From assembly GCA_965232815.1 (NCBI GenBank), contig OZ247427.1, positions 124,001-188,000 of the forward strand: a stretch of DNA of 64,000 bases, given 5' to 3'. Position 1 is the stretch's first letter. Every line of letters starts with the position of its first letter. This document shows positions 50,305-59,242 of this stretch, in pieces. Both the position numbers and the translations under genes were made by a program. Origin of the DNA: Bin87 sp026710825 (lineage in GTDB: Bacteria; Chloroflexota; Dehalococcoidia; Lucifugimonadales; UBA3495). Under the pieces are notes generated by a model. The model saw nothing but the letters and a program-made list of their open reading frames with translations. It was not told the DNA's origin and made no database searches.

Positions 50305-50990
50305 ATTCGGTTTTCTCCTGTGGCGGCATAATCATCCGCCCGTTCAACCAATCCCAAAAAAAGGCTATTGAAACTGGCCGGTACTTCCTCGGCGCGTTCC
50401 GGAAGGAACTGCACGCCTATCACCCAACTGTGTTCTTTGCTCTCCAGCCCTTCTATGACACCGTCGTCCAGTTGGTATGCGATGGACATCAGGCGGTCCG
50501 CTCGCTGCGCCTCTCGCAGTGCCATGCGATCGCCCCAGCCCTCCGAATTGATTCGGAACATCCCCGCGCTCCCAATGATCGCGGCCATCTTGGATCCTGG
50601 CGACAGGTATATCTGACGTCTCCCTTGCCTGTCCGTCGATGCGGAGTCCCCAGTCGATGCGGAGTCTTCAACGGTATCGTCGAATGTATCCATCGGTGAT
50701 GGGGCGTCGCCTCCGAAAGCCGCGTTCAGCAGATGCATCCCCTTGCCGGTCAACAGCGCCGGCATGTCCGCCGCCAACGCCGCTCCGAGCAGCTCCAATG
50801 CTCCGGAATCAACCTCGCCATCGCTGAAACCCGTATCTGGAATCAGCAAGCCACCAGCGCCTGAGAGCCCTCGTGCTCCCGCGGATGGGGCGACTACGTT
50901 CGCTCGTCCGCCCGCCTCTTCAACCGCGCGGATGCTTGGGTCTGGATGGTGGCCGTTACGGGACGCGGCCAGGATGGCGATGGTGGGCAA
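50301..50990 (-). CDS. catalytically dead class I glutamine-amidotransferase-like protein (peptidase C26-like)
   Basis: 229 residues, TTG start at 50990. The architecture is that of gamma-glutamyl hydrolase-type GATases: GAGGLLIPDTGFSD early, then PALLTGKGMHLLNAAFGGD where a family member has GICRGMQLLN (nucleophile Cys replaced), then GVQFLPERAEEVP where HPE is normal (His replaced). The region between has a low-complexity insert (VEDSASTGDSASTDRQG). It overlaps gyrA by 4 nt, so the two are made together. Its binding pocket may be kept for a ligand or protein contact. Confidence 0.75.
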   Translation of the reverse strand: MPTIAILAASRNGHHPDPSIRAVEEAGGRANVVAPSAGARGLSGAGGLLIPDTGFSDGEVDSGALELLGAALAADMPALLTGKGMHLLNAAFGGDAPSPMDTFDDTVEDSASTGDSASTDRQGRRQIYLSPGSKMAAIIGSAGMFRINSEGWGDRMALREAQRADRLMSIAYQLDDGVIEGLESKEHSWVIGVQFLPERAEEVPASFNSLFLGLVERADDYAATGENRI

Positions 50991-51022
50991 GGGACAATCT
51001 AATATTGATGAGTGATATTTTA

Positions 51023-51028
51023 ATTATA
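51023..51028 (-). promoter_or_regulatory. candidate -10 element of the GATase-like/gyrA operon
   Basis: Minus strand TATAAT (51023-51028) in a very AT-rich island of the GC-rich genome. Predicted start near 51016 leaves a leader of about 26 nt. No good -35 is visible at 17 bp. Confidence 0.45.
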
Positions 51029-51080
51029 CTAAAAATTGTCACACCCTGCCCGCTATGCCACCGCCCGCTTTCCACCAAAC

Positions 51081-51458
51081 TCATCCTCCACCTATCGGCG
51101 CATAGGCCAACCCCAGGTCGACTGCCACACTATGCAATCGGCGGTCGATCGCCCACAACCGGACGGATTCGTCTAGCGCAACCGAGGCAAGTAAGTTCAT
51201 GTCCACGTACCCAATACCGCGACCCATCAGTCGGTGTTGCTCAATAAATACCAGCACTTCATCGGCGAACGCGGTCGTGACTTCCGGCAGATCAAACAAT
51301 GATTCCAGTACTTGAGCACGGTCTCTTAAGTTCCCGCAGGCCAGTTCGCCTACCACCATCGGGTGCATTACAACTTGGTCATCGTTCAGCAAATCGGCCA
51401 GGTGCACCTCTTCCGACCGCAAATGATCGATCCAAACCGACGTATCTACCAATATCAT
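51081..51458 (-). CDS. vapC: PIN-domain toxin (VapC-like)
   Basis: 125 residues. PIN catalytic acids appear in MILVDTSVWIDHLRS (first Asp), GELACG (Glu), and YVDMNLLASVALDES with AIDRRL (Asp). The nuclease would cleave RNA when free of its antitoxin. It overlaps the upstream VapB gene by 4 nt in the standard antitoxin-toxin order. No mutation in the acid residues is seen, so it could be active. Confidence 0.9.
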   Translation of the reverse strand: MILVDTSVWIDHLRSEEVHLADLLNDDQVVMHPMVVGELACGNLRDRAQVLESLFDLPEVTTAFADEVLVFIEQHRLMGRGIGYVDMNLLASVALDESVRLWAIDRRLHSVAVDLGLAYAPIGGG

Positions 51459-51652
51459 GCCGGTTCGCTGCGCCGTCTCGGTATGGGTTGTAGATCTGGC
51501 ATCGTTCCGCCCATGCGGGCCAAACGCCTGGCAGCGTCTCTTTCAATCAGTGCCTTTAGACCTGCGTTAACCACCGCGGAACTCGAGGTTAGCGATGTGA
51601 TGCGTTTGGCTTTGTCCAACAACTCGTCGTCCAGATTCACCGTCGTTCTCAT
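51455..51652 (-). CDS. vapB: antitoxin, VapB-like ribbon-helix-helix
   Basis: 65 residues, ATG 51652 with GGAGGGG upstream. MRTTVNLDDELLDKAKRITS is a classic RHH/VapB N-terminus, and the basic C-terminus (RLARMGGTMPDLQPIPRRR) would bind the toxin. It probably represses its own operon. An inverted repeat at 51693-51722 is a candidate operator. Confidence 0.9.
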   Translation of the reverse strand: MRTTVNLDDELLDKAKRITSLTSSSAVVNAGLKALIERDAARRLARMGGTMPDLQPIPRRRSEPA

Positions 51653-51692
51653 GACCCCTCCATTTCCAACATGGTCTAATTGGACAGGTTGT

Positions 51693-51722
51693 ACGCATCG
51701 TATTTTACATCATTTGATGCGT
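51693..51722. promoter_or_regulatory. candidate VapBC operator: 7-bp perfect inverted repeat
   Basis: ACGCATC (51693-51699) and GATGCGT (51716-51722) with a 16-bp AT-rich spacer, 41 bp upstream of the VapB start. The right arm overlaps the stop of the upstream FAD-oxidoreductase gene. Position and symmetry fit autoregulation by a dimeric RHH protein. Confidence 0.5.
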
Positions 51723-53053
51723 TATAGTGATGCGCCGGCGTCCCAGTCCTCCAGCGCCATCCTTGCCACCTGCCGGCCCATGCGAACCGAGTAGTTGGTC
51801 CCCCGGTCCTCCGGATAAATCTGCGTCGTATTCGCCAGGTATAACGACTTCAGTGGCGTCCTGTGATCAGGGATCCGTTCCCCATAGTTGGTCCCGATGA
51901 TCGGCTGCGCCCCGTCCACCCGGTGATGGTGATATTCCACGATCCAGTCCTGCGAAAAGTCCGGGTTCAGCTTTCGCAGGTGTGGAATAAATTCCTCCAG
52001 CAGCGCATCCGGTTCCTTGCGGTACAGTTCGCTTTCCCGGTCGGGGTAGTTGGTCAGGTACACAATGTGATGCCCGCCGTACAACGACCGGTCGATCATG
52101 TTGGTGTGCTCGATCACCCCCACGAACGGCAGCGACCGGTCCGCCACATTCAACCAGTATTTCGAAGTCAAGGGCCGGTCCAGCACCAGGATCATCAACA
52201 CCGCGGAAAGGTACTGCGCCGACTCAAGAATCTCCCGGTAGTCATCCGGCAACTCCGGCGCCAGCCGCGTGAATACATAGGACGGTGTGGTCGCGATCAC
52301 CGCGTCATACTCGTGATCCCGTTCCTCTCCCCCATGTGGACCGGCGGTAAAACCCACGGTCCTGCCGTTTCGGACATTGATGCGCCGCACTCCGGCGCCC
52401 ACATGAACTTTCCCGCCCTGCTGCTCCACGCGTTCCCCGCAAACGTCGAACACCGTTCCGAAGCTGCACATCGGGTATCCAAGCCGCTCTTTCTGCATCC
52501 GTTTGCGCGACGCCACCCGCAGGTAGATCTTCCCCCACAACCACGTCATGCTCACCTTGTCGTAGTGGTCGCCAAACTTCCCTCTCAGCATCGGCTCCCA
52601 GATGACGCGGTACGCCCCTTCTCCCATGTGCCGACGCGTCCACTCCGCCGCCGTCATCCCCTCGTATTTGCGCCAGTTCCCGGTCTTCTGCAGCAAAAAC
52701 GTCCACAGACCCAATCGGATTCTCTCCGTAAACGGCAACGGCGAAAATTTCAGCAGGTCCATCGGCGTCGCAAAGTCCCAGATGCGCCCCCCGTGGAACA
52801 GTCCAACCTTCGACTCCAGCCACTCCATCGAATCGCCCAGGCCCAACTCCTCGATCAACTCCACCATGTCGGTGTCGCTCACGAACAGGTGGTGGTACCC
52901 GCGTTCCAACTGCCCTCCGCCAACCTCGAAAGTCGACGCCTGTCCGCCCAGGAACGGCGCCGCCTCAAACACCTCCGCAAAGTGCCCCCGCTTGGTCAAC
53001 TCGTACGCCGCCGCCAGTCCCGCCGCTCCGCCGCCGATGATTCCTACTCGCAT
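51722..53053 (-). CDS. FAD-dependent oxidoreductase (amine oxidase/UDP-sugar mutase-like)
   Basis: 443 residues. The FAD-binding GxGxxG region is IIGGGAAGLAAAYELTKRGH, followed by the second block FEAAPFLGGQASTFEVGGG. RGYHHLFVSDTDMVELIEEL and the C-terminal YLANTTQIYPEDRGTNYSVR block are typical of the family near phytoene desaturase and related proteins. In this cluster, beside a flippase-like gene and Agl23, a role in glycolipid or polyisoprenyl metabolism is plausible. It begins 3 bp after the next gene's stop. Confidence 0.85.
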   Translation of the reverse strand: MRVGIIGGGAAGLAAAYELTKRGHFAEVFEAAPFLGGQASTFEVGGGQLERGYHHLFVSDTDMVELIEELGLGDSMEWLESKVGLFHGGRIWDFATPMDLLKFSPLPFTERIRLGLWTFLLQKTGNWRKYEGMTAAEWTRRHMGEGAYRVIWEPMLRGKFGDHYDKVSMTWLWGKIYLRVASRKRMQKERLGYPMCSFGTVFDVCGERVEQQGGKVHVGAGVRRINVRNGRTVGFTAGPHGGEERDHEYDAVIATTPSYVFTRLAPELPDDYREILESAQYLSAVLMILVLDRPLTSKYWLNVADRSLPFVGVIEHTNMIDRSLYGGHHIVYLTNYPDRESELYRKEPDALLEEFIPHLRKLNPDFSQDWIVEYHHHRVDGAQPIIGTNYGERIPDHRTPLKSLYLANTTQIYPEDRGTNYSVRMGRQVARMALEDWDAGASL

Positions 53054-53056
53054 CGC

Positions 53057-54175
53057 CTAATCGTCCTGTGCCACCCGTACGTTTCCGACCCGGTTGGCGT
53101 CGTCCTTGCCCTTCCCTTCAGCGTCGGGCCCTGAGACCGGAAGCGTGGTCAACCCGCGTAGCGACACATGGTTCCACAGCAGCAGGACCACACCCGCCAC
53201 GTTCACCGGCAGCCATAGCGCCAGCAGATGCACCGCCACCGAGTACGACGCCGCCGTTGCCGCTCCCACCGCCAGCCCGACCAGGGTTTGCTGCGCCACC
53301 ACCTCGAACGCGCCGATGCCGCCGATAGATGCCGGAATCGCCGTGATCAGGTTCGACGTCACCGTGACTAGAACGATCGCCAGTAACAGGAACCAGAACG
53401 ATGCAAAATACGCGTCCAGGCTGAACGAGTACGCCACGATCAGGTACACGCCCGCCTCGGCCAGCCAGATCGGCAGCGAACTGACGAACAGTATCGCGTG
53501 TTTCTTGGGCGAGTTCAGCGAACCCAGTCCTTCAACAAACCCGACCACCACTTCCGCCCCCACTTGCCTGAAACGCACCGGCAGGATCCCCGTCAATGCC
53601 ACCAGCCAGTTCACCGTCCGCCGGCTGCACGACAGCGCGGTCAGGATACCCAGCGCCAACACAAAGCTCGACAGCACCGCCGCCATCAACACGATCGCCG
53701 TGGACTGGTATGCTTGGCTGGCTTGGCTGAACAACCCCGCCGCGAGCAGGATCGGCGCCGCGACCGCTCCCAGCGCCAACAGCGTCACTCCGTCATACAA
53801 TCGCTCGACGCTGAGTGTTGCGATCGACGCCGGCACGCTGACCTCTTCCTCCCGCCGCGCCAGGTAAACCGCCCGCACCAACTCGCCCAACCGCGCCGGC
53901 AGCACATTGTTCGCCAGGTACCCGATGATGATCACCGGATACAGTCGCTTCGCGGAAATCCTAGCGATCGGCGACAACAGGTATTGCCAACGCAACGCCC
54001 TGAACCACTGCCCGATGAAATACAAAACGATGGCCGGAGCCAAGTATAGGTAGTTCGCGCTTCGAAGCGAATGCCATAGCTCGCCCCGGTCCACCAGCAA
54101 CACCAATAAGGCCAGCGTCACCACGCTGACCAATACACCGGCCCAGAACCGCCAGTTGCCTAGAAAATAGGTCAT
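53057..54175 (-). CDS. flippase-like membrane protein (AglD/LPG-synthase TM-domain family)
   Basis: 372 residues. The start ATG at 54175 lacks a well spaced SD; a GGAGGGG lies 17 nt upstream, so the start is uncertain and a GTG at 54214 is the alternative. The family core is visible: YFIGQWFRALRWQYLLSP, YLANNVLPARLGELVRAVYL and IATLSVERLYDGVTLLALGA, with about eight helices. Such proteins are often linked to lipid-linked sugar transfer and to flipping of polyisoprenyl phosphates. It lies upstream of the FAD oxidoreductase with only 3 bp between. Confidence 0.85.
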   Translation of the reverse strand: MTYFLGNWRFWAGVLVSVVTLALLVLLVDRGELWHSLRSANYLYLAPAIVLYFIGQWFRALRWQYLLSPIARISAKRLYPVIIIGYLANNVLPARLGELVRAVYLARREEEVSVPASIATLSVERLYDGVTLLALGAVAAPILLAAGLFSQASQAYQSTAIVLMAAVLSSFVLALGILTALSCSRRTVNWLVALTGILPVRFRQVGAEVVVGFVEGLGSLNSPKKHAILFVSSLPIWLAEAGVYLIVAYSFSLDAYFASFWFLLLAIVLVTVTSNLITAIPASIGGIGAFEVVAQQTLVGLAVGAATAASYSVAVHLLALWLPVNVAGVVLLLWNHVSLRGLTTLPVSGPDAEGKGKDDANRVGNVRVAQDD

Positions 54176-54256
54176 ATCGCGGCTAAACGGTTCCCCCTCC
54201 GAACGACAATACACAGACGCGACACGCTGATGGCCAGCGCCGCGTCTTCGGCGAAC

Positions 54257-54799
54257 TTACGCCCCATCATCGTCCCTGGCCGCACCGCCGTCATGCGTGT
54301 TGGAAAACCCCACCGGCGACGCATCCCCCACCTCCAGGTCCTGCCGTCCCGTCAGCGTGCTGATCCTCCACACGTTTTCTTCGGTCACCGCCACGGGACG
54401 CGGCGATTCCTCAAGCGCGCGTTCCAACTGCGGCAACACATTCGCCACCACAATTATGGTCTCCGAAATCTCGGGGGGGCTCATCTCGTTGTCGTAAAAG
54501 TTACGATGCCCGTTGTCAGCGGCGACAAATGCGTCAATAATCGCGCGATCATCGTATTCTGCGGCCAATTGCCTTGCGATGTGCCCCACCGTGCGGTGGC
54601 TGCCCAGGTTCAGCCATCCCCGCTGTTGTCCATGGGCCTTCATCATCTGGGCAAACGCGCCCCACACCTTTTCGGTAGCCTGAAGGCGGTCTCCCCCGGC
54701 CAGTTCCTCACGCGCCTGCTCAATCAACCGGCGGCTGATCTGCACCCGGTCTGCTACCGTCGCCTCTCCCGGTTCTGGCAACGTCGTCGCCGTCGTCAT
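54257..54799 (-). CDS. PaREP1/HEPN-like helical protein
   Basis: 180 residues. The signature region is QATEKVWGAFAQMMKAHGQQ followed by RGWLNLGSHRTVGHIARQLA and later VAADNGHRNFYDNEMSPPE. This is the pattern seen in PaREP1/HEPN-type proteins (A-x-EK-x-WgA, rGW, H-x-NFY). HEPN domains can be RNases or scaffolds; the canonical RxxxxH HEPN catalytic motif is not apparent. The last 45 residues are acidic and variable. It lies between Agl23 and the flippase-like gene. Confidence 0.68.
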   Translation of the reverse strand: MTTATTLPEPGEATVADRVQISRRLIEQAREELAGGDRLQATEKVWGAFAQMMKAHGQQRGWLNLGSHRTVGHIARQLAAEYDDRAIIDAFVAADNGHRNFYDNEMSPPEISETIIVVANVLPQLERALEESPRPVAVTEENVWRISTLTGRQDLEVGDASPVGFSNTHDGGAARDDDGA

Positions 54800-54824
54800 G
54801 GGCTAATCACTCTTCTGCAAGTCT

Positions 54825-57413
54825 CTAGTTCCGTGTGTACTGGTAATACTCCGCTGAGTACCAGTCGCTCTCCTGCCGACGCGTCACGATGTACTCAATC
54901 GCCTGCTGCCATTTGTCCGCGTCCGTCGCCGCTTCCCTGAAGAAATCGACGTCAGCGGTCAACTGGTCCCATAGCGCAGTCTCCTCCCGCGCCTCGCCGG
55001 GCCGGCGGTAAGTTTCAGGATACCATAGCAGGTTTCGCATCGGCCCCTGCCGTTCGTAAGCCGTGGCATCTTCCTCATCCACGGCGTGCGCTACCTCCGC
55101 CATGTACACCTTGGGCCCGGTATCCTCGCCCACTTTGCGACATTCATCCGATCCCTCGTCAACGTTCGCCGCGCAAAAATGGTCAAACCACAAGTCTCCA
55201 TCCTCGGTCTCTCCCCTCACGTACCACTGGAACGGATACCACATGTCGTAGTCCACCTTGACCGAAGCATCCTCTTTCGCCGCCAACGCCCCGCCTCGCA
55301 ACGCCGCGTACGAGTCCACCAGATCCGCCGACCCCTGCGCGTACGCCAGGATCTCCAGCTTCGAATCATCGTACGTATAGGCGGCCCTGAATGCGGTCGC
55401 AGTCCCAAAGACCAGCAGCAGCGCCGCGACCGCCAGCGCCACCGCTTTCCCGCCGCCCGGCTGGATTCGCACCAACCATGCCATCGCAACCGCCAACGGC
55501 AGCAGGATCAGCCCTGCCACCCACGCCGGCAAATTCGCCGCATCGCCCCGCGCCGCCAACCATCCTACCCAAACCGCCGCTATCAGCCACGCCGGGGCCA
55601 ACGCTATCAACGCCCCCATGCGCCACCGATCCCTGATCTCTGCCGGCCACCTTGCCCCGTCGATCAGGTGCCCCAACAGCATCCCCCCGGCCAACGCCAG
55701 CGGAACCGTTATGTTCACCAGCAGCCACGGCATTTTTTCCGCCGCCACCGTGTACAAAACCAGCGTCGCGATCACCCACGCCGCCAGCACGATGCCGAAC
55801 CGCTCCCGCCGCCTGATCAGCCAGACCACCGCCGCCAATCCAAAAACCAGCGCCAGCAATTCGTACACCGTCAGCCCCACGCCGTAGTAGTACCAGGGCT
55901 GGTTCCCCCGCGCTACCTCCTGTTGCGCCAGCCAGTAGCCCAGGCTCTGCCACGCTCCGGTGAACACCCCCGGCCAGTTGGTGAAGAACGTCGTGTACAG
56001 CGTCGCCCAGATGGCGTAGAAGATCCCGGCCGACAGCAGCCAGGTCCCGCTCCCCCACGCGATACCTGCTGCGCCGCTCACCACCAGCAGCAAAAGCAGT
56101 ACCAAAACCGGTACCAGGTAATTCACGGCGATCTTGCCCACCGCCAGGTCCGCCACTGGTGCCGCCACCGGCAGCAAATCCCCCGCCAGCGCCAGCCCGC
56201 TCCCAAACGCCGTCAGCCACAGCCACGTCAACACCGCCGGCGGCCCCAGTAGTATGGCGATGCGACGCCACCCACGAATCGCGGTCGGCGCAACGGCCGC
56301 CATCCCCGCGCCCAGCATCATCAACACGCCGCCAACCGCGCAGTCCAGATATGCGCCCATCATGCCCGAATCGGGCAGCATGCCTTGCACCGGCCCTACC
56401 ACGACCACCGCCACGGCCGCTACCGCGCATGTGGCCGCCACCGCAACTGCGGCGATGTCCAGCCCGTTGCGGACCCTCCAGAGCAACCACGCCACGGCAA
56501 TCAACCCCCCCAGCAGCGCCAGCAACCCAACGGCGTGCATCCAGACCGGCGCAAGCCACACTGGCAGCGTTAAAAATGGCTCCTCCCAAACCGGCGCGCC
56601 CGTTTCCCCTGTGGAACCCGTATCCTCTGCGGCCAACGTCAGACCCAACGGCCCTTGAAACACCGAAATCCCCGCCGCCGCCTGTGGCAGGGTCAACGTC
56701 GCCAGCAGCACGAAAAAGCCCGCCGCTCCTCCCATTTGCGTCAGCCCGATCCGTCGCCGCGCCACGTCCCACAGATCCCGCCAACCCAGGCCCAGCGCCG
56801 CCAGCCCCATGAACAGGATGACGAAGTACGCCGTCTCCTTGGAGGCCAGCATGAACGCCGTCACCGCTGCCGCCCCGAACAGGTATCGCCGTCGCTGATG
56901 TTCCACGTACCGCCACAGCAGAATGAGCAGCAGCAACGCCCAGACCACCATGAGGATGTCATTGCGCCCAAACCTGCTGAAGTACAGCAGGGACGGCGAA
57001 AACGTCAGTATCAACGCCGTGCAGATCGCCCCGCTGTCGCCGATATGCCGCCTCAGGAAATACGGCAATCCCACCAGAACGACGCCGAACAACGCGTACG
57101 GCAGCCGCGCCACAAAGTCCGTATCCCCCAGCACCCGCAGGAATATCGACACCAACTCGATCTGCAGTGGCCCGTGCATCCACGGCGAATGCAAAAACTC
57201 CACGCCCCTCGCCAGCTTCCACGCGTAGTGCAGGTGAATCGCCTCGTCATAGTGCATCACCCGCCCGTCCAGCTCCCACAGCCGCAGCGCCGCCGCGACC
57301 GCTGCGATCAAGACGAAAGTCCACTCCAACCGCCCAGGGCGCGGCCAATTCCACCCGGACGGGTTCAGCGCAGCCCCAACGTGAGACCATCCGTTTCGCA
57401 GGACATTCATCAT
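54825..57413 (-). CDS. Agl23-type flippase-associated glycosyltransferase (PMT-like)
   Basis: 862 residues from ATG 57413 (57410 also ATG; GGTGAG upstream). The first membrane segment leads to LRLWELDGRVMHYDEAIHLH with the DE motif of PMT/GT39-like enzymes, then FLHSPWMHGPLQIELVSIFL. At least 12 helices follow and the C-terminus is a soluble domain with WYPFQWYVRGETEDGDLWFD. This is the TIGR03663 profile, called Agl23 and usually beside flippase-like genes. It would transfer sugar from a polyisoprenyl phosphate on the outer face. The family is best known from archaea. Confidence 0.85.
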   Translation of the reverse strand: MMNVLRNGWSHVGAALNPSGWNWPRPGRLEWTFVLIAAVAAALRLWELDGRVMHYDEAIHLHYAWKLARGVEFLHSPWMHGPLQIELVSIFLRVLGDTDFVARLPYALFGVVLVGLPYFLRRHIGDSGAICTALILTFSPSLLYFSRFGRNDILMVVWALLLLILLWRYVEHQRRRYLFGAAAVTAFMLASKETAYFVILFMGLAALGLGWRDLWDVARRRIGLTQMGGAAGFFVLLATLTLPQAAAGISVFQGPLGLTLAAEDTGSTGETGAPVWEEPFLTLPVWLAPVWMHAVGLLALLGGLIAVAWLLWRVRNGLDIAAVAVAATCAVAAVAVVVVGPVQGMLPDSGMMGAYLDCAVGGVLMMLGAGMAAVAPTAIRGWRRIAILLGPPAVLTWLWLTAFGSGLALAGDLLPVAAPVADLAVGKIAVNYLVPVLVLLLLLVVSGAAGIAWGSGTWLLSAGIFYAIWATLYTTFFTNWPGVFTGAWQSLGYWLAQQEVARGNQPWYYYGVGLTVYELLALVFGLAAVVWLIRRRERFGIVLAAWVIATLVLYTVAAEKMPWLLVNITVPLALAGGMLLGHLIDGARWPAEIRDRWRMGALIALAPAWLIAAVWVGWLAARGDAANLPAWVAGLILLPLAVAMAWLVRIQPGGGKAVALAVAALLLVFGTATAFRAAYTYDDSKLEILAYAQGSADLVDSYAALRGGALAAKEDASVKVDYDMWYPFQWYVRGETEDGDLWFDHFCAANVDEGSDECRKVGEDTGPKVYMAEVAHAVDEEDATAYERQGPMRNLLWYPETYRRPGEAREETALWDQLTADVDFFREAATDADKWQQAIEYIVTRRQESDWYSAEYYQYTRN

Positions 57414-57540
57414 CTCACCGGGTACGCCGCCGTACGGTCGCTCGGATTCCTCGCCAGACGATTGATCCCATTGAACCAACCGGCCGCAATCGCCCTGTAA
57501 CCGCCGCCGTCACCTTCCCGCCCTGTCGACCCTGCGCCGG

Positions 57541-58113
57541 TTATCCCTGTGCGTCCCGGACCCAACCGGCATCGTCTGCATCAGGGCAGTAGCCGCCGGA
57601 ATTACCTGCCGTCCGCTCCAGGTTCCGCCTGCTGGCCTGCGTCGACGGATGCTCCGCGCCCAGCACAGTTTCCCGGTCCTCCACATTGCGGCGGTGCAGT
57701 CCCTCGGCTTCGTGCATTCGACCGGCCGTATTCAACGCGTTCGCCAGGCTGCCCCGGCTCCTCATCGTGTCCGGATGCTCTTCCCCCAGAACTGCCAGGC
57801 GAGCTTCGTACAAATCCCGGAACATGCCGATGGCCAGATCCGTGTGCCCGGCCGCGTAGCGGCAGTTGGCCAGGCTGCTCCGGTAGCGGAGCGTCTCCGG
57901 ATGGTTCGGCCCGTGCCACTCCACACTTTTCTCCACAGTATCCGCAAACCAGTCGATGGCCTCGTCGAACCGGCGCGCCGCCCGGAATGCGTGCGCCAGA
58001 CGGTGCTGCGCGGCCAGCAGGCGAACTCCGCTTTCCGAACCGGTCGAACGCTCCGCCTCCAAGCCGGCCAATGCTCGCTGGATCCTCGATTCCATCGGTG
58101 TTGACGCACTCAT
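57541..58113 (-). CDS. tetratricopeptide-repeat protein
   Basis: 190 residues. Three kinesin-light-chain-like TPR units, each about 42 residues: FDEAIDWFADTVEKSVEWHG, TDLAIGMFRDLYEARLAVLG and MHEAEGLHRRNVEDRETVLG, each followed by x-HPxT. The family is a protein-binding scaffold. No signal peptide is seen. The ATG at 58113 has a weak SD. Separated by 103 bp from the AlaX gene upstream. Confidence 0.85.
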   Translation of the reverse strand: MSASTPMESRIQRALAGLEAERSTGSESGVRLLAAQHRLAHAFRAARRFDEAIDWFADTVEKSVEWHGPNHPETLRYRSSLANCRYAAGHTDLAIGMFRDLYEARLAVLGEEHPDTMRSRGSLANALNTAGRMHEAEGLHRRNVEDRETVLGAEHPSTQASRRNLERTAGNSGGYCPDADDAGWVRDAQG

Positions 58114-58217
58114 GACCGGTCAAGCCCCCGGGTGGGCGCCATCATTCCCTCCCTGGCCCTCTTGATCCGCATCAATCCCCGTGTGTGATCGGTGCGCCTG
58201 CGCAAAGCCTCACCCGG

Positions 58218-58946
58218 CTACGCGGCGTCGGCCAGCGCGATTCGCAGGCGCTTGTTGATCCGCCCCTTGCTCTCATGTCCAACCACGGTGATGCGGCCCA
58301 CCTCCCGCGTGTTGTGTACGTGCGTGCCGCCGTCCGCCTGCAGGTCCAGGCCAACAATATCAATCGTCCGCACCTCGGCGATCGACGCCGGCAGCAGGTT
58401 GATCTTCGTCCGTATCAAATCCGGGTGCGCATCCGCCTCGGCACGGCCCAGGAATCCCACGCCGATATCCCGTCCCTGTTCAACCTCCGCATTGACGCGC
58501 GCCTCGACCTCCTCGGCAAATTCGGCCGACATATTCTCCAGTTCGAAATCCATCCGCGCCGTCCCCGGGCGCATGTCGCCGCCCGTAACCAGCGCCCCAT
58601 AGTCTCGCCAGACCACGCCGCAAAGGATATGCAGAGCAGTGTGCGTCCGCATCAACATGTACCGCCGGTCCCAGTCGATGGTGCCGTGCAGCGCGGTCCC
58701 GGTTTCCGGCCTCGCCTCCCCGTCGATGGTGTGGACCACATCGCCGCCGGCGCGTGCCGCCTTGGTAACTTTGTACTCGACCCCGGCGGCCGCGTCGGTC
58801 AAGGTTCCCACGTCGCAGGGTTGTCCCCCACCGCCAATGTAAAAGGCAGTCCGGTCCAAAACCACGCCGCCGTCATCGGTAACCTCCGTGACCACCGCAT
58901 CAAACTCCGACACGTAGGCGTCATTCAAAAATAGCAATTCGGTCAT
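58218..58946 (-). CDS. alanyl-tRNA editing protein (AlaX-like)
   Basis: 242 residues from ATG 58946 with GGAGATGGGG upstream. The editing-domain motif HTALH (in MRTHTALHILCGVV) provides two zinc ligands, and the second motif is QADGGTHVHNTREVGRI, where the Cys of AlaRS is Asp, as in several AlaX relatives. The beginning TAFYIGGGGQPCDVGTL is the conserved GGGQP region. It would hydrolyse mischarged Ser- or Gly-tRNA-Ala in trans. No alaS gene lies in the window. Confidence 0.9.
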   Translation of the reverse strand: MTELLFLNDAYVSEFDAVVTEVTDDGGVVLDRTAFYIGGGGQPCDVGTLTDAAAGVEYKVTKAARAGGDVVHTIDGEARPETGTALHGTIDWDRRYMLMRTHTALHILCGVVWRDYGALVTGGDMRPGTARMDFELENMSAEFAEEVEARVNAEVEQGRDIGVGFLGRAEADAHPDLIRTKINLLPASIAEVRTIDIVGLDLQADGGTHVHNTREVGRITVVGHESKGRINKRLRIALADAA

Positions 58947-59139
58947 GTCCCCATCTCCGATGTCAGCCAAGCCATTCTCTACCTCGGCCCCGGCATTATA
59001 TCAACGCCAAATCCCCCAATCACCCGCCCCAGTCACCCCGCCATCATCCTCCACTCACACCCTAATCCCGGCCGCATCACCATCGTCTCGAGATCCCACC
59101 CGTCGTCCCGCCACCCAAACCGCCGTCCCTCCACCCCGC

Positions 59140-59168
59140 CGTCATTCCTGCGGAAGCAGGAATCCAGA
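59140..59168. repeat. CGTCATTCC-type palindromic repeat, copy B
   Basis: Same 29 bases as 40129-40157. Confidence 0.9.
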
Positions 59169-59215
59169 AACCCACAACCTCATCCATCCCCAACCCTCTC
59201 CATCACCATCCAAAT

Positions 59216-59242
59216 CATCCTGTAAATCCTGCCCATCCATGC
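59216..59242. repeat. CATCCTGTAAATCCTG repeat, copy 1
   Basis: 27-mer starting CATCCTGTAAATCCTG, repeated with two changes at 60218-60244 inside the following ORF. Confidence 0.85.

Noticed and set aside
55366..56916. Long minus-strand frame (516 codons) inside the Agl23 gene
   Set aside because: Same-strand alternative frame of the supported gene, Gly/Arg-rich and without a start signal.
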